Made by a program: the position numbers and the translations under genes
Shown: in pieces, positions 19,678 through 29,249 of the stretch
How positions within the stretch are numbered: position 1 is the first letter of the stretch
Layout of the letters: every line of letters begins with the position of its first letter
The notes under the pieces: generated by a model
Seen by the model: only the letters and a program-made list of their open reading frames with translations
Told to the model about the DNA's origin: nothing
The model's database searches: none
NCBI RefSeq assembly: GCF_030295915.1
Contig: NZ_AP027361.1
Location: forward strand, 1,860,001-1,924,000
Reading direction: 5' to 3'
DNA: 64,000 bases
Source of the DNA: Thalassotalea sediminis
GTDB lineage: Bacteria > Pseudomonadota > Gammaproteobacteria > Enterobacterales > Alteromonadaceae

Positions 19678-20502
19678 ATGGGCAAAAAACTTTCTACTAT
19701 CATCGTTGACGATGAAGCACTTGCAAGAAAAGGTTTAGCGGTTAGGCTACAAGAACATAGCGATATTGATATTGTTATGGAATGTAGTAACGGTAGAGAA
19801 GCAATTGAAGCCGTAAGAGCCTACCAACCTGATTTAATGTTCCTAGACATTCAAATGCCAGGTCTTGATGGCTTTGAAGTGATGCAGGAGTTAATTGAAC
19901 AAGAACTTACTTTACCTATTGTTGTTTTTGTTACTGCTTTTGATCAATATGCATTAAAAGCGTTTGATGTACACGCCCACGATTATTTAATGAAACCTGC
20001 AGACGAAGAGCGACTCGGGCAAACATTAGATAAAATTAGATTGACACTGTCGAGTTCTGAGCATGCTGAACATATTGAAAAGTTAGTCAAATTGGTCAGC
20101 GACGTTACCGGTCATGATAGCCAAAGCATTATTAATGATCTGGAAAATAATAACCCTGTTTCTGTTTCTCATTATTCAGATGTGCTTGCTATTAAAGATG
20201 GTGGCGAAGTTAGTCGCGTACCTGTAAAAGATATATTATGGATAGATGCAGCTGGCGATTACATGTGTGTACACACTGGAGATGCAACGCATATATTACG
20301 TAAAACAATGAAACAGCTTGAAGAGAGTTTAGATCCTCGTCTATTTATTCGTAGTCATCGTTCAACAATTGTTAATAAAAATTACGTTGATAAGTTTTGT
20401 AGCCAATTAAATGGCGAATACTTCTTAGTGATGAATAATGGCAAAGAGCTTAAAGTAAGTCGAAGTTACAAAGAGAGAGTTAAACAAGCTGTTACCACGT
20501 AA
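19678..20502 (+). CDS. LytTR-family response regulator
   Basis: A 274-aa regulator. The receiver domain has DDE near residues 12-14, the phospho-acceptor in MFLDIQMPG (Asp near 57) and FVTAFDQYALKAFDVHAHDYLMKP. The C-terminal third is a LytTR DNA-binding domain (ILWIDAAGDYMCVHTG, FIRSHRSTIVN). ATG 19678 directly after the kinase stop is preferred to an in-frame TTG at 19666. The pair resembles BtsSR/YpdAB-type systems; target promoters are not evident here. Confidence 0.9.
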   Translation: MGKKLSTIIVDDEALARKGLAVRLQEHSDIDIVMECSNGREAIEAVRAYQPDLMFLDIQMPGLDGFEVMQELIEQELTLPIVVFVTAFDQYALKAFDVHAHDYLMKPADEERLGQTLDKIRLTLSSSEHAEHIEKLVKLVSDVTGHDSQSIINDLENNNPVSVSHYSDVLAIKDGGEVSRVPVKDILWIDAAGDYMCVHTGDATHILRKTMKQLEESLDPRLFIRSHRSTIVNKNYVDKFCSQLNGEYFLVMNNGKELKVSRSYKERVKQAVTT

Positions 20503-20520
20503 ATGCAATAACTATACTTG

Positions 20521-21561
20521 TCAAGTTTCCGTTTGTGCTGTCATTGCTAATATATTCTGTTGTGCATCAACTAATGATTGACTGACTTGTTTTTGATGTT
20601 GCACTGCTTCTGATAGTAGTACGAGAACCATGGCATTGTTTTGCTCCCCGATCATCATATTTGTTTCTTGAGCGTTAATTGCTTGAATTGCTGCTACCCC
20701 CATTTTTGTTGCTAGAATGCGATCTTTGGCAACAGGGGAACCACCTCGTTGTATATAACCTAAGGTGCATAAAGTAGCATCAATTCCTGAAATTTTTGTC
20801 AACTCGTTAGCAAATGCTTGGCTACCGTTTGGCCATAAATTCTCAGCAATCACAATTAAATAACTTCGATGTTTGTATTGAATTGCTTGTTTAATGTTTT
20901 CTGCTAATGTGGATAATATTGCTTGCTTTTGTTGCACTTGAAAGTTTTCAAACGAAATCACTTGTTCAGCAGCGCAAGAAATTCCAACATTAAAAGTAAT
21001 ATGACCACTGTGTCTGCCCATCAGTTCAACGACAAAAACACGATCAAATGCATTAGCGGTATCTCGAATTTTATCGATGGCATCAATAGCGGTATTTACC
21101 GCGGTAGAAAAACCGATAGTGAAGTCAGTACCATCGACATCGTTATCAATTGTACCTGGAATACCAATCACTTGGCCTGACCAATATTCGGCAATTGCTT
21201 GAAGCCCCTTAAATGAGCCATCGCCCCCAATAACAACAAGCGCGTCTATATTGTTAATCTTCAAGGTTTCAACGGCTTTAAGTTGTCCGTTTTTAGTACA
21301 TAGTTCAGGGCAGCGAGCACTTTTTAAAATTGTACCACCTAAATGAATGATATCGTGCACATCATTATTAGAAAGAACACAATGTTCATTATTGATAAGT
21401 CCGTTATAACCATGATAAAAACCAATAACTTCAAAATTATTTGCAGTTGCTGCTAACACAACAGCTCGGATAGCAGCGTTCATACCTGGGGCATCGCCAC
21501 CGCTTGTTAATACCGCAATACGTTTTATTTTTGTGTTGTTATTATTTTGAGTGAGAGACAT
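20521..21561 (-). CDS. pfkA: 6-phosphofructokinase (ATP-type)
   Basis: Phosphorylates fructose 6-phosphate in glycolysis. The 346-aa product shows the ATP loop TSGGDAPGMNAAIR (about residues 19-32), GGDGS (ATP-type rather than the PPi-type GGDDT), the catalytic GTIDNDVDGTDFTIG and the substrate motif MGRHSGH. The C-terminus is slightly longer than in E. coli. It is convergent with the LytTR gene, only 18 bp away. Its presence together with a full Entner-Doudoroff operon means both hexose routes are encoded. Confidence 0.95.
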   Translation of the reverse strand: MSLTQNNNNTKIKRIAVLTSGGDAPGMNAAIRAVVLAATANNFEVIGFYHGYNGLINNEHCVLSNNDVHDIIHLGGTILKSARCPELCTKNGQLKAVETLKINNIDALVVIGGDGSFKGLQAIAEYWSGQVIGIPGTIDNDVDGTDFTIGFSTAVNTAIDAIDKIRDTANAFDRVFVVELMGRHSGHITFNVGISCAAEQVISFENFQVQQKQAILSTLAENIKQAIQYKHRSYLIVIAENLWPNGSQAFANELTKISGIDATLCTLGYIQRGGSPVAKDRILATKMGVAAIQAINAQETNMMIGEQNNAMVLVLLSEAVQHQKQVSQSLVDAQQNILAMTAQTET

Positions 21562-21648
21562 CGGCTGTTACATTCCAGTACTTGAATAGATCTATTATTA
21601 AGTTAACCTAGATTGCTAAAATATTCACGGGTTTACGAAATTTATAAT

Positions 21649-22494
21649 ATGTTTAAACGAAATATTCTGGTGTTGTCATTTGTTGCATTACTTACAGGGT
21701 GTAGCACGACATTTATATATAATCACATTGATTGGTGGATCGATTGGTACCTTGATGACTATGTTGATTTAAATAGAGTGCAGCAAAAGGCCTTTGATAA
21801 AACGTTAACAGAGCTTCATCAATGGCATCGTCAAACGCAACTTTCGCGATATTTGCAACAACTGACAACATTTCAAACACAGGTTGCGAATGGACTGACC
21901 ATAAATGACTTAAAAGAACATCAACAAAAAGTAACAGGTCATTGGAAGGTGTTAATGAATAAAATAGCACCTGAAGTTGCCCAGTTATCTACTCTGTTAA
22001 GTAAAAAGCAGCGAAATGAACTCATTGAAAATATTAAAGAAATAAGACAAAAACGTATAGATGATCATGAAGAGCTTTCACGAGAAGAATGGTTAGAGCT
22101 AAGAGAAAAAGAGCAAATTGAAGAGTTAAAAGAATGGGTAGGTAAGTTAACAAGCACGCAAAAGCAAAAAATTCATCAACTTGTTCAAGGTTTTCAAACT
22201 GAAAGGTCTTATTGGCTAACGTATCGTGAGTCTTGGCAACAGTCATTTTTTGAATTATTAGCACCTGAGCAACTTGATCAAGCTTATGTCGTTGCGTTTA
22301 CAGACTTAATGATTAACGGTAGAGAACGTTTACGTAGCGAAGAGTTTAAATCGCTAACGAGAAAAAATGATGCAATTACTCATGAAATTTTTGTTACTTT
22401 ATTAAATGACCTGACAGCAAAACAACGAAAAAAGCTTAATCGTAAGTTAAGCAATTTAAGAGAAGATATAATGGAATTAATTGAAGACGAATAA
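21649..22494 (+). CDS. DUF6279-type lipoprotein
   Basis: A 281-aa lipoprotein (signal with lipobox LTGC; ATG 21649 chosen because the signal peptide begins there). The mature part is highly charged, helical and rich in Glu, Lys, Gln and Trp. The early segment YNHIDWWIDWYLDDYVDLN is characteristic of the DUF6279 family as I remember it. The function is unknown. It ends at a strong bidirectional terminator shared with convergent pykA. Confidence 0.8.
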   Translation: MFKRNILVLSFVALLTGCSTTFIYNHIDWWIDWYLDDYVDLNRVQQKAFDKTLTELHQWHRQTQLSRYLQQLTTFQTQVANGLTINDLKEHQQKVTGHWKVLMNKIAPEVAQLSTLLSKKQRNELIENIKEIRQKRIDDHEELSREEWLELREKEQIEELKEWVGKLTSTQKQKIHQLVQGFQTERSYWLTYRESWQQSFFELLAPEQLDQAYVVAFTDLMINGRERLRSEEFKSLTRKNDAITHEIFVTLLNDLTAKQRKKLNRKLSNLREDIMELIEDE

Positions 22495-22510
22495 CTGTTT
22501 ATCTTAATCA

Positions 22511-22540
22511 AAAAAAGGTAGCTTTTAGGCTACCTTTTTT
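22511..22540. terminator. Bidirectional terminator, lipoprotein gene / pykA
   Basis: Arms AAAAAAGGTAGC (22511-22522) and GCTACCTTTTTT (22529-22540) form a perfect stem with A and T tracts on either side, between convergent genes. Confidence 0.92.
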
Positions 22541-22557
22541 TGTAAGTAACGGAATAC

Positions 22558-24009
22558 TTAAGCAAAGTGAGATTTATTAACAGTCAACACTTTAAGGGTG
22601 TTTGTTGCCCCGACAGTTTCCATTAAATCGCCATGTGTGAAAATTACTTTATCATTTTCTTGTAGGCAAGATTGCTTAATAATTGCTTTAAGCACATCGG
22701 TAGACAATTGGTCGTTGTTACTAGCCGTTGAGTCAAATTCAACTGGATAGACACCACGATAAATGGCACTTTTATTCAGTGATTTTTGGTGGCGTGATAG
22801 GGCATAAATAGGTAGCCCAGATGTGATCCTCGACATTAACTTAGCCGTTTGACCTGATTCAGTTAACGCAATTATTGCCTTAACGCCATTTAAGTGGTTG
22901 GCGGCATACATTGCAGATAAAGCAATGGTTTCCGACACTTCGTTAAACATTAGTTCAAGACGATGTTTAGACGTATTCACAGAACGATGTTGTTCAGCAC
23001 CTAAACAAACGTTGGCCATCGCTGTAACGGTTTCAACAGGGTATTTACCGGCAGCAGTTTCAGCTGACAACATCACGGCGTCGGTACCATCTAGAACAGC
23101 GTTAGAAACATCCATTACCTCTGCACGAGTAGGCATTGGTTGTGTGATCATCGTTTCCATCATTTGTGTTGCCGTAATCACAACACGATTCAGTTGACGT
23201 GAGCGAGCAATAATGTGTTTTTGCTTACCAACAAGAGCTGCATCGCCAATTTCTACGCCTAAATCACCGCGAGCTACCATTACAACATCGGATGCTAAAA
23301 TAATATCATCTAGCACTTTATCATCGTTAACAGCTTCTGCACGTTCAATTTTTGACACTAAGCGCGCATTACAATTAGCTTCTTGGGCTAATAAACGTGC
23401 TTCTCGCATGTCTGCTGCATCACGTGGAAAAGAAACGGCTAAGAAGTCGACATCGATTTTTGCCGCAGTCTTGATATCTTCTTTATCTTTATCTGTTAAG
23501 GCAGGCGCCGTTAAACCACCGCCTTGTCTATTGATCCCTTTGTTATTAGATAAAGGGCCACCAACGGTGACTTCGGTAAAGACTGAACTATCAGTTGCGC
23601 TTAGAACTCTTAACTGAACACGTCCGTCGTCAAGCAACAAAATATCACCTTCAGACACATCTTTAGGTAAATGTTTATAGTCAATTCCCACTTTTTCTTG
23701 GCAACCTTCACCTTTCGGTAATGTTGCGTCTAGTTCAAATTTATCGCCTACATTGAGTACGATAGGGCCATCCTTAAACGTAGAAACGCGAATTTTAGGT
23801 CCTTGAAGATCTCCCAAAATACCGACATATATACCTAATTCCTTGGCAAGTTCACGTACCATATTAGCACGTTCTATGTGGTCATCGGCAGTACCATGAG
23901 AAAAGTTCAAACGAACAACGTTAACACCTGCAGCGAGCACCTTCTTTAACGTTTCTCTATCTTCTGTTGCTGGACCAAGGGTCGCAACAATTTTCGTTCT
24001 TCTAGGCAT
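22558..24009 (-). CDS. pykA: Pyruvate kinase
   Basis: Converts phosphoenolpyruvate and ADP to pyruvate and ATP. The 483-aa product closely follows the E. coli PykA (type II) pattern: [43 protein letters not shown], the catalytic signature KIERAEAV and [12 protein letters not shown], and ATQMMETMI. It is read in the same direction as hexR upstream but separated by 84 bp. I see no clear HexR box in that gap. Confidence 0.95.
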   Translation of the reverse strand: MPRRTKIVATLGPATEDRETLKKVLAAGVNVVRLNFSHGTADDHIERANMVRELAKELGIYVGILGDLQGPKIRVSTFKDGPIVLNVGDKFELDATLPKGEGCQEKVGIDYKHLPKDVSEGDILLLDDGRVQLRVLSATDSSVFTEVTVGGPLSNNKGINRQGGGLTAPALTDKDKEDIKTAAKIDVDFLAVSFPRDAADMREARLLAQEANCNARLVSKIERAEAVNDDKVLDDIILASDVVMVARGDLGVEIGDAALVGKQKHIIARSRQLNRVVITATQMMETMITQPMPTRAEVMDVSNAVLDGTDAVMLSAETAAGKYPVETVTAMANVCLGAEQHRSVNTSKHRLELMFNEVSETIALSAMYAANHLNGVKAIIALTESGQTAKLMSRITSGLPIYALSRHQKSLNKSAIYRGVYPVEFDSTASNNDQLSTDVLKAIIKQSCLQENDKVIFTHGDLMETVGATNTLKVLTVNKSHFA

Positions 24010-24093
24010 TTTAATCCTTATTAAATTGCATCTATATGAAAAGAATAAAGAGTCTAGCGACCTTTATGTAATTTTCAGACAACATGAGCAATG

Positions 24094-24942
24094 TTAGTCT
24101 TTACGTTCAAAACGAGAACTTCTTAGACTATCTTTTACTTTTTTCAGGTTGTCTCTAAATTTTGTTCCTCTGCGTAATGTAAAACCTGTCGCAAGAATAT
24201 CGATAAGTGCGAGTTGTGCGATGCGTGAAGACATTGGCATATATAAATCGGTATCTTCAGCAACATCGACCGAAAGCACGATACTACATTCTTTTGCAAG
24301 CGGCGTTCCCTCTGTTGTAATGCCAATGACAGTCGCATCATTTTCTTTTGCCAAACTTGCCACCTCTACAAGAGATTTTGTTCGACCTGTGTGTGAAATC
24401 AACACGACTACATCACCTTGTTGACTATTTATCGCACTCATACGTTGCATTAATATGTCATCGAAGTAAGCAACGGGCACATTGAAGCGGAAAAACTTAT
24501 TTAATGCGTCGTGTGCAACAACCGCTGAAGCACCTAAGCCAAAGAAAGAAATTTTATTGGCTTGGGTAAGTAGATCTACGGCACGGTTTATTGTGGTTGT
24601 ATCTAAACTTTTACGAGCAAGCTCTAAACTTGCCATGGTTGATTCAAAAATTTTGGCGGTGTATTCGTCTGCAGTGTCGTTTTCATCAACATGACGGTTT
24701 ACATATGGTGTTCCATTGGCCAAACTTTGCGCTAAATGAAGTTTAAAGTCAGGGTAACCTTTTGTATCTAAACGACGACAAAAGCGATTAACCGTTGGTT
24801 CACTGATGTTGGCTTGTTTAGCCAACGCAGCAATGCTAGCGTGTATCACAGTGCTAGGAGAAGACAATATCACTTCGGCAACTTTTCGTTCAGACTTACT
24901 GAAAGTGTCTAGTTCATTGGCAATTTTTTCTAATATATTCAT
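24094..24942 (-). CDS. hexR: RpiR-family repressor of central carbon metabolism
   Basis: A 282-aa regulator with an N-terminal RpiR-type helix-turn-helix (about residues 1-77, including SIAALAKQANISEPTVNRFCRRL) and a C-terminal SIS sugar-phosphate-binding domain (about 120-255, with FFGLGASAVVAHDA and ISHTGRTKSLVE). It is divergent from zwf-pgl-edd-glk-eda and sits beside pykA, which is the conserved HexR context. HexR proteins respond to 2-keto-3-deoxy-6-phosphogluconate, the ED intermediate. Two HexR-like palindromes lie in the divergent region. Confidence 0.93.
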   Translation of the reverse strand: MNILEKIANELDTFSKSERKVAEVILSSPSTVIHASIAALAKQANISEPTVNRFCRRLDTKGYPDFKLHLAQSLANGTPYVNRHVDENDTADEYTAKIFESTMASLELARKSLDTTTINRAVDLLTQANKISFFGLGASAVVAHDALNKFFRFNVPVAYFDDILMQRMSAINSQQGDVVVLISHTGRTKSLVEVASLAKENDATVIGITTEGTPLAKECSIVLSVDVAEDTDLYMPMSSRIAQLALIDILATGFTLRRGTKFRDNLKKVKDSLRSSRFERKD

Positions 24943-24947
24943 GCATT

Positions 24948-24986
24948 AGTACCCTAGATCTTTTAACATAGTACCCTAGATCTTTT
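24948..24986. repeat. Tandem 17-bp repeat directly upstream of hexR
   Basis: AGTACCCTAGATCTTTT occurs twice (24948-24964 and 24970-24986), 22 bp apart start to start. It covers the hexR ribosome-binding region and 5' leader. It could be an operator pair or a recent slippage product. Confidence 0.8.
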
Positions 24987-25149
24987 TATTAGCTGTAATT
25001 AATTTTCTGTGTTGAAAACAGTAAAACTGAAAATTTATTTCATTTTCCTTATCAATATAAATCAAAATGGCAAAATTTTGCAAATGTTTAATACTATAAA
25101 GCAGAGATTATTGATTGTAGCGCTCAAATATTTCGAACTATTTTAAAAT

Positions 25150-25164
25150 TGTAGTAAAATTACA
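25150..25164. promoter_or_regulatory. HexR-like operator 1
   Basis: TGTAGTAAAATTACA is an imperfect palindrome close to the HexR consensus as I recall it (TGTAATNAAATTACA). It lies about 90 bp before the zwf start, in the hexR-zwf divergent region. Confidence 0.75.
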
Positions 25165-25210
25165 AAAAGTTCTTTACTGGGCGTTCAACAAGCGCTAAAT
25201 TAGGACTAAA

Positions 25211-25225
25211 TGTAGTTTAGTTACA
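25211..25225. promoter_or_regulatory. HexR-like operator 2
   Basis: TGTAGTTTAGTTACA, with the same TGTA...TACA ends as operator 1, lies 61 bp downstream of it and about 30 bp before the zwf ATG. That is a position where binding would block transcription. Confidence 0.65.
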
Positions 25226-25255
25226 ATGAAAAGATAAAATTAGAGAATTATCCCT

Positions 25256-26725
25256 ATGAAAAATACTGAACAACAGTCGGCTAGTGAAATTGTACTCTTC
25301 GGTGCGCTTGGTGACTTGTCTCGCCGCAAATTATTACCCGCGTTATATCAATTAGATCATGTTGGCTTGTTAAATGACGAAAGTCGTATTATTGGCGCTG
25401 CACGACAAGGCATCTCTCTTGAAGAATTTACTGACTTTGTTATGGAGAACTTAACGACGTTCGTTAAAGAGGGATTAGATGAAAAAACTTTAGCTCGCTT
25501 CAAAGCGCGTTTGGTATATCAACAATTAGACTTCAAGCAAACTGAAAGCTACAACACGCTTGCTGACACACTTGCTGATGGTCACGAAACACGTATTTAT
25601 TATTTTTCTACGCCACCGGCTATTTACGGTGATATTACTGACGGTTTAAAAAATGCTGGGTTAGTCACAGACGCAGATCGTGTCGTGATGGAAAAACCAA
25701 TCGGACATTGCCTTGAGTCGTCAAAAGTTATTAATGATCAAGTTTCGCGTTATTTCAACGAAAATCAAATTTACCGTATTGATCATTACCTTGGTAAAGA
25801 AACGGTGCTTAATTTACTTGTGCTACGTTTTGCAAATTCATTGTTTACGACAAACTGGGATCGTAACTGTATTGACCATGTGCAAATAACTGTTGCTGAA
25901 AGTGTTGGTATAGAAGGGCGATGGGGTTTTTATGATGAAGCCGGTCAAATGCGTGATATGGTTCAAAATCATTTATTACAAATTTTATCTTTATTGGCAA
26001 TGGAACCTCCTGCTGATTTAAGTGCTGATAGTATTCGTGATGAAAAATTGAAAGTGATTAAGGCATTAGTGCCGATAACACGTCAAAACGTAAAAGATAC
26101 AACGGTTCGTGGTCAGTATACCGATGGCTTCTTAAATGGTGGCCCTGTACCTGGATATCTCAATGAAGAAGGTGCGAACGAAAATAGTAACACTGAAACG
26201 TTTGTTGCAATTAAAGCAGAAATTGACAATTGGCGTTGGTCTGGTGTGCCATTTTACTTACGTACAGGTAAGAGAATGCCGGCAAAACACAGTGAAATTG
26301 TTGTGCACTTTAAACCACAACCACATAATATTTTTAAAGACAGTCACGCGGATTTACCTGCGAATAAGTTAACTATTCGTCTTCAACCTGATGAAGGGGT
26401 TGAATTACAAATGATGAATAAAATTCCAGGTATTGCTTCACAACTTAATATCCATGAAAACAAACTCGATTTGAGTTTTTCTGAAATTTATCAAGATCAA
26501 CGCGTTGTTGATGCGTATGAACGTTTAATGCTTGAAGTTATTAACGGTAACCAATCTCTATTTGTTCGTCGTGATGAAGTTGAAGCGGCGTGGAGTTGGG
26601 CAGACGGTATTATTGAAGCTTGGCAGTCAAGTAATGAAGCACCAAAACCATATGCAGCGGGCTCTTGGGGACCAGTGTCTTCAATTTCACTTATCGCTCG
26701 TGATGATCGTCAATGGGTAGAATAA
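25256..26725 (+). CDS. zwf: Glucose-6-phosphate 1-dehydrogenase
   Basis: Oxidises glucose 6-phosphate to 6-phosphogluconolactone with NADP. The 489-aa product shows the coenzyme motif GALGDLSRRKLLPAL (about residues 16-30) and the active-site motif RIDHYLGKE (about 173-181). It is the first gene of a five-gene operon (zwf-pgl-edd-glk-eda) with gaps or overlaps of a few bases. Control is probably by HexR through the two palindromes upstream. Confidence 0.97.
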   Translation: MKNTEQQSASEIVLFGALGDLSRRKLLPALYQLDHVGLLNDESRIIGAARQGISLEEFTDFVMENLTTFVKEGLDEKTLARFKARLVYQQLDFKQTESYNTLADTLADGHETRIYYFSTPPAIYGDITDGLKNAGLVTDADRVVMEKPIGHCLESSKVINDQVSRYFNENQIYRIDHYLGKETVLNLLVLRFANSLFTTNWDRNCIDHVQITVAESVGIEGRWGFYDEAGQMRDMVQNHLLQILSLLAMEPPADLSADSIRDEKLKVIKALVPITRQNVKDTTVRGQYTDGFLNGGPVPGYLNEEGANENSNTETFVAIKAEIDNWRWSGVPFYLRTGKRMPAKHSEIVVHFKPQPHNIFKDSHADLPANKLTIRLQPDEGVELQMMNKIPGIASQLNIHENKLDLSFSEIYQDQRVVDAYERLMLEVINGNQSLFVRRDEVEAAWSWADGIIEAWQSSNEAPKPYAAGSWGPVSSISLIARDDRQWVE

Positions 26726-26726
26726 T

Positions 26727-27419
26727 ATGCATCAATTAAATGAATTTGATACACGAGAAGCTTTAGATGCCGCGCTGGCTGATAAAGTCGCGAATATTTT
26801 ATCGGATGCTGTAGCACTTAAAGGTCGTGCAAGTATTGCAGTATCCGGAGGCTCTACACCGAAAGGTTTTTTTCATGCCTTGTCAAAGAAAGACTTACCT
26901 TGGTCAGATATAACCGTCACACTTGCTGACGAACGATGGGTGAGTATTGATAGTGATGCGAGTAATACGCGTCTAGTGCATGAAAACTTACTGCAAAATA
27001 ATGCCATTAACGCTAAATTTTTTCACCTCAAGCAAGGTGAAGCGTTAACGCAAGAAACATTGGCAGATTTAAATTTAGCGGCTAAAAGTGCGTTGTTGCC
27101 GCTAGATGTTTTGATTTTGGGAATGGGTGAAGACGGGCATACTGCTTCACTATTTCCTTGCAGTGAACAAATTGACGAATGTTTGGCCTCGTCAACATCA
27201 CCGCTTTTAAAGGTTAAGCCTACAACTGCACCACATGAACGTATATCGTTTAGTTTTGCGTACTTAAAGCCTAGTAAAAACACTATTTTGCATATTAGTG
27301 GTCTAAATAAGAAAGCGGTATTGGAAAAAGCACTATCAGAAACAGATAGACGAGCAATGCCAATCAGAGCATTTTTGCACGACCCTGAAATTAACACTCA
27401 AGTGTATTGGGCGGAGTAA
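26727..27419 (+). CDS. pgl: 6-phosphogluconolactonase
   Basis: Hydrolyses 6-phosphogluconolactone to 6-phosphogluconate. The 230-aa DevB-type protein has AVSGGSTPKGFFHAL (about residues 39-53), TLADERWVSID and LGMGEDGHTASLFP. It begins 1 bp after zwf and is followed by edd 3 bp later. Confidence 0.95.
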   Translation: MHQLNEFDTREALDAALADKVANILSDAVALKGRASIAVSGGSTPKGFFHALSKKDLPWSDITVTLADERWVSIDSDASNTRLVHENLLQNNAINAKFFHLKQGEALTQETLADLNLAAKSALLPLDVLILGMGEDGHTASLFPCSEQIDECLASSTSPLLKVKPTTAPHERISFSFAYLKPSKNTILHISGLNKKAVLEKALSETDRRAMPIRAFLHDPEINTQVYWAE

Positions 27420-27422
27420 CTT

Positions 27423-29249
27423 ATGAATAAAAAGATTTTAGCAATTACTGAACGCATTATTGAGCGCAGTAAAGACTCTCGCAAGGCTTACCTTGCCAAG
27501 ATAGAACGTGAAAAAGCAACGACGGTTCATCGTGCGAACTTATCGTGTGGTAACTTAGCACATGGCTTCGCAGCATGTAGTAAGCAAGAAAAAGATGTAT
27601 TGCGTGGTATAAACCATTCAGATATTGCGATTGTCTCGGCATACAACGATATGTTATCTGCTCATCAGCCTTATGAAACCTACCCAGAAGTGATTAAGGA
27701 AGCTGTTGCTGAAACGGGTGGTGTTGCACAATTTGCAGGTGGTGTGCCAGCAATGTGTGACGGTGTTACACAGGGCCAGCCTGGTATGGATTTAAGCTTA
27801 ATGAGCCGCGATGTTATAGCAATGTCGAGCGCAGTAGCGTTATCTCATAACATGTTCGATGGCGCATTAATGCTTGGTATTTGCGATAAAATAGTACCCG
27901 GCTTACTCATCGCTTCAATGACGTTTGGCCACTTACCCATTGTTTTTGTTCCTGCTGGACCAATGCCATCAGGTATACCAAATAAAGAAAAAGCGCGTGT
28001 TCGTCAGCAATTTGCTAAAGGTGAAATTGGAGAAGATAAGCTACTTGAAGCAGAATCTGCTTCATACCATACTGCAGGCACCTGTACCTTTTTTGGCACA
28101 GCCAATTCTAATCAATTAGTTGTTGAAGTGATGGGGTTACATTTACCAGGTGCGTCTTTTGTGCCGCCTAATACTCCATTACGAGAAGAATTAACAAAAG
28201 CTGCAGCACGTCAGGTTACGCGGTTAACGCAACAATCTGGCAATTATATGCCTGTTGGTAAAATGATTGATGAAAAATCTATTGTTAATGCCATTGTTGC
28301 ATTGCTTGCAACAGGTGGTTCTACAAACTTAACTATGCATATAATCGCGTTTGCGCGAGCCGCAGGTATAATTATTAACTTCCAAGATTTTAATGATTTA
28401 TCTGATGCTGTGCCACTGATCACACGTATCTATCCAAACGGTCATGCTGATGTTAATCATTTCCAACAATCTGGTGGTATGGCGTTACTTTTCAAAGAAT
28501 TGTTAGGCGCAGGTCTATTACATCCAGATGTTGAAACAATCTGTGGTTCGGGTCTTGAACGTTATACCAAACAACCTGAAATAGTTGATGGCAAATTACA
28601 ATGGGTAGACAGCACAGATGTGTCAGGTGATCCAGAAGTTATTGCAACAACTCAATCTCCTTTCAAACCTGATGGTGGATTAAAAGTACTCAAAGGTAAC
28701 TTAGGTACTTCAGTATTGAAAACATCTTCTTTACGCGATGGTAGTTTTGTTATCAAGGCGCCGGCAGTTGTCTTTGAAGATCAGCACGAACTAGATGCAG
28801 CATTTAAATCAGGCGCTCTAGATAAGGATTTTGTCGCTGTTGTACGTTTCCAAGGGCCTAAAGCGCGTGGTATGCCTGAATTACATAAGCTAACGCCACC
28901 GTTAGGTGTATTGCAAGATAAAGGCTATAAAGTGGCATTGGTTACAGATGGCCGTATGTCTGGCGCATCAGGTAAAGTGCCAGCTGCCATTCATTTATGC
29001 CCAGAGGCACTTGATGGTGGTTTGATCGCAAAAGTACAAACTGGCGATATGATTTTGGTTGATGGTGAGTCGGGCGAATTAACCCTACTTGTCGATGAAG
29101 CTGAACTTGCAAAGCGCGATAACGCACAATTCCAAGTTAATGGTCATCACCAGGGTATGGGACGTGAATTGTTTGGCTTTATGCGCCGCAATTTAAGTAC
29201 TGCTGACACAGGTGCATGTTCATTATTTGATGAAGGTTCTACGTTATGA
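27423..29249 (+). CDS. edd: Phosphogluconate dehydratase
   Basis: First committed Entner-Doudoroff enzyme: an iron-sulfur dehydratase converting 6-phosphogluconate to KDPG. The 608-aa product has the family length and Cys-containing cluster motifs (around SCGNLAHG, AMCDGVTQGQPGM and TAGTCTFFGTANSN), plus DGRMSGASGKVPAAIHL near the C-terminus. It overlaps the glk start by 4 bp. Confidence 0.96.
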   Translation: MNKKILAITERIIERSKDSRKAYLAKIEREKATTVHRANLSCGNLAHGFAACSKQEKDVLRGINHSDIAIVSAYNDMLSAHQPYETYPEVIKEAVAETGGVAQFAGGVPAMCDGVTQGQPGMDLSLMSRDVIAMSSAVALSHNMFDGALMLGICDKIVPGLLIASMTFGHLPIVFVPAGPMPSGIPNKEKARVRQQFAKGEIGEDKLLEAESASYHTAGTCTFFGTANSNQLVVEVMGLHLPGASFVPPNTPLREELTKAAARQVTRLTQQSGNYMPVGKMIDEKSIVNAIVALLATGGSTNLTMHIIAFARAAGIIINFQDFNDLSDAVPLITRIYPNGHADVNHFQQSGGMALLFKELLGAGLLHPDVETICGSGLERYTKQPEIVDGKLQWVDSTDVSGDPEVIATTQSPFKPDGGLKVLKGNLGTSVLKTSSLRDGSFVIKAPAVVFEDQHELDAAFKSGALDKDFVAVVRFQGPKARGMPELHKLTPPLGVLQDKGYKVALVTDGRMSGASGKVPAAIHLCPEALDGGLIAKVQTGDMILVDGESGELTLLVDEAELAKRDNAQFQVNGHHQGMGRELFGFMRRNLSTADTGACSLFDEGSTL

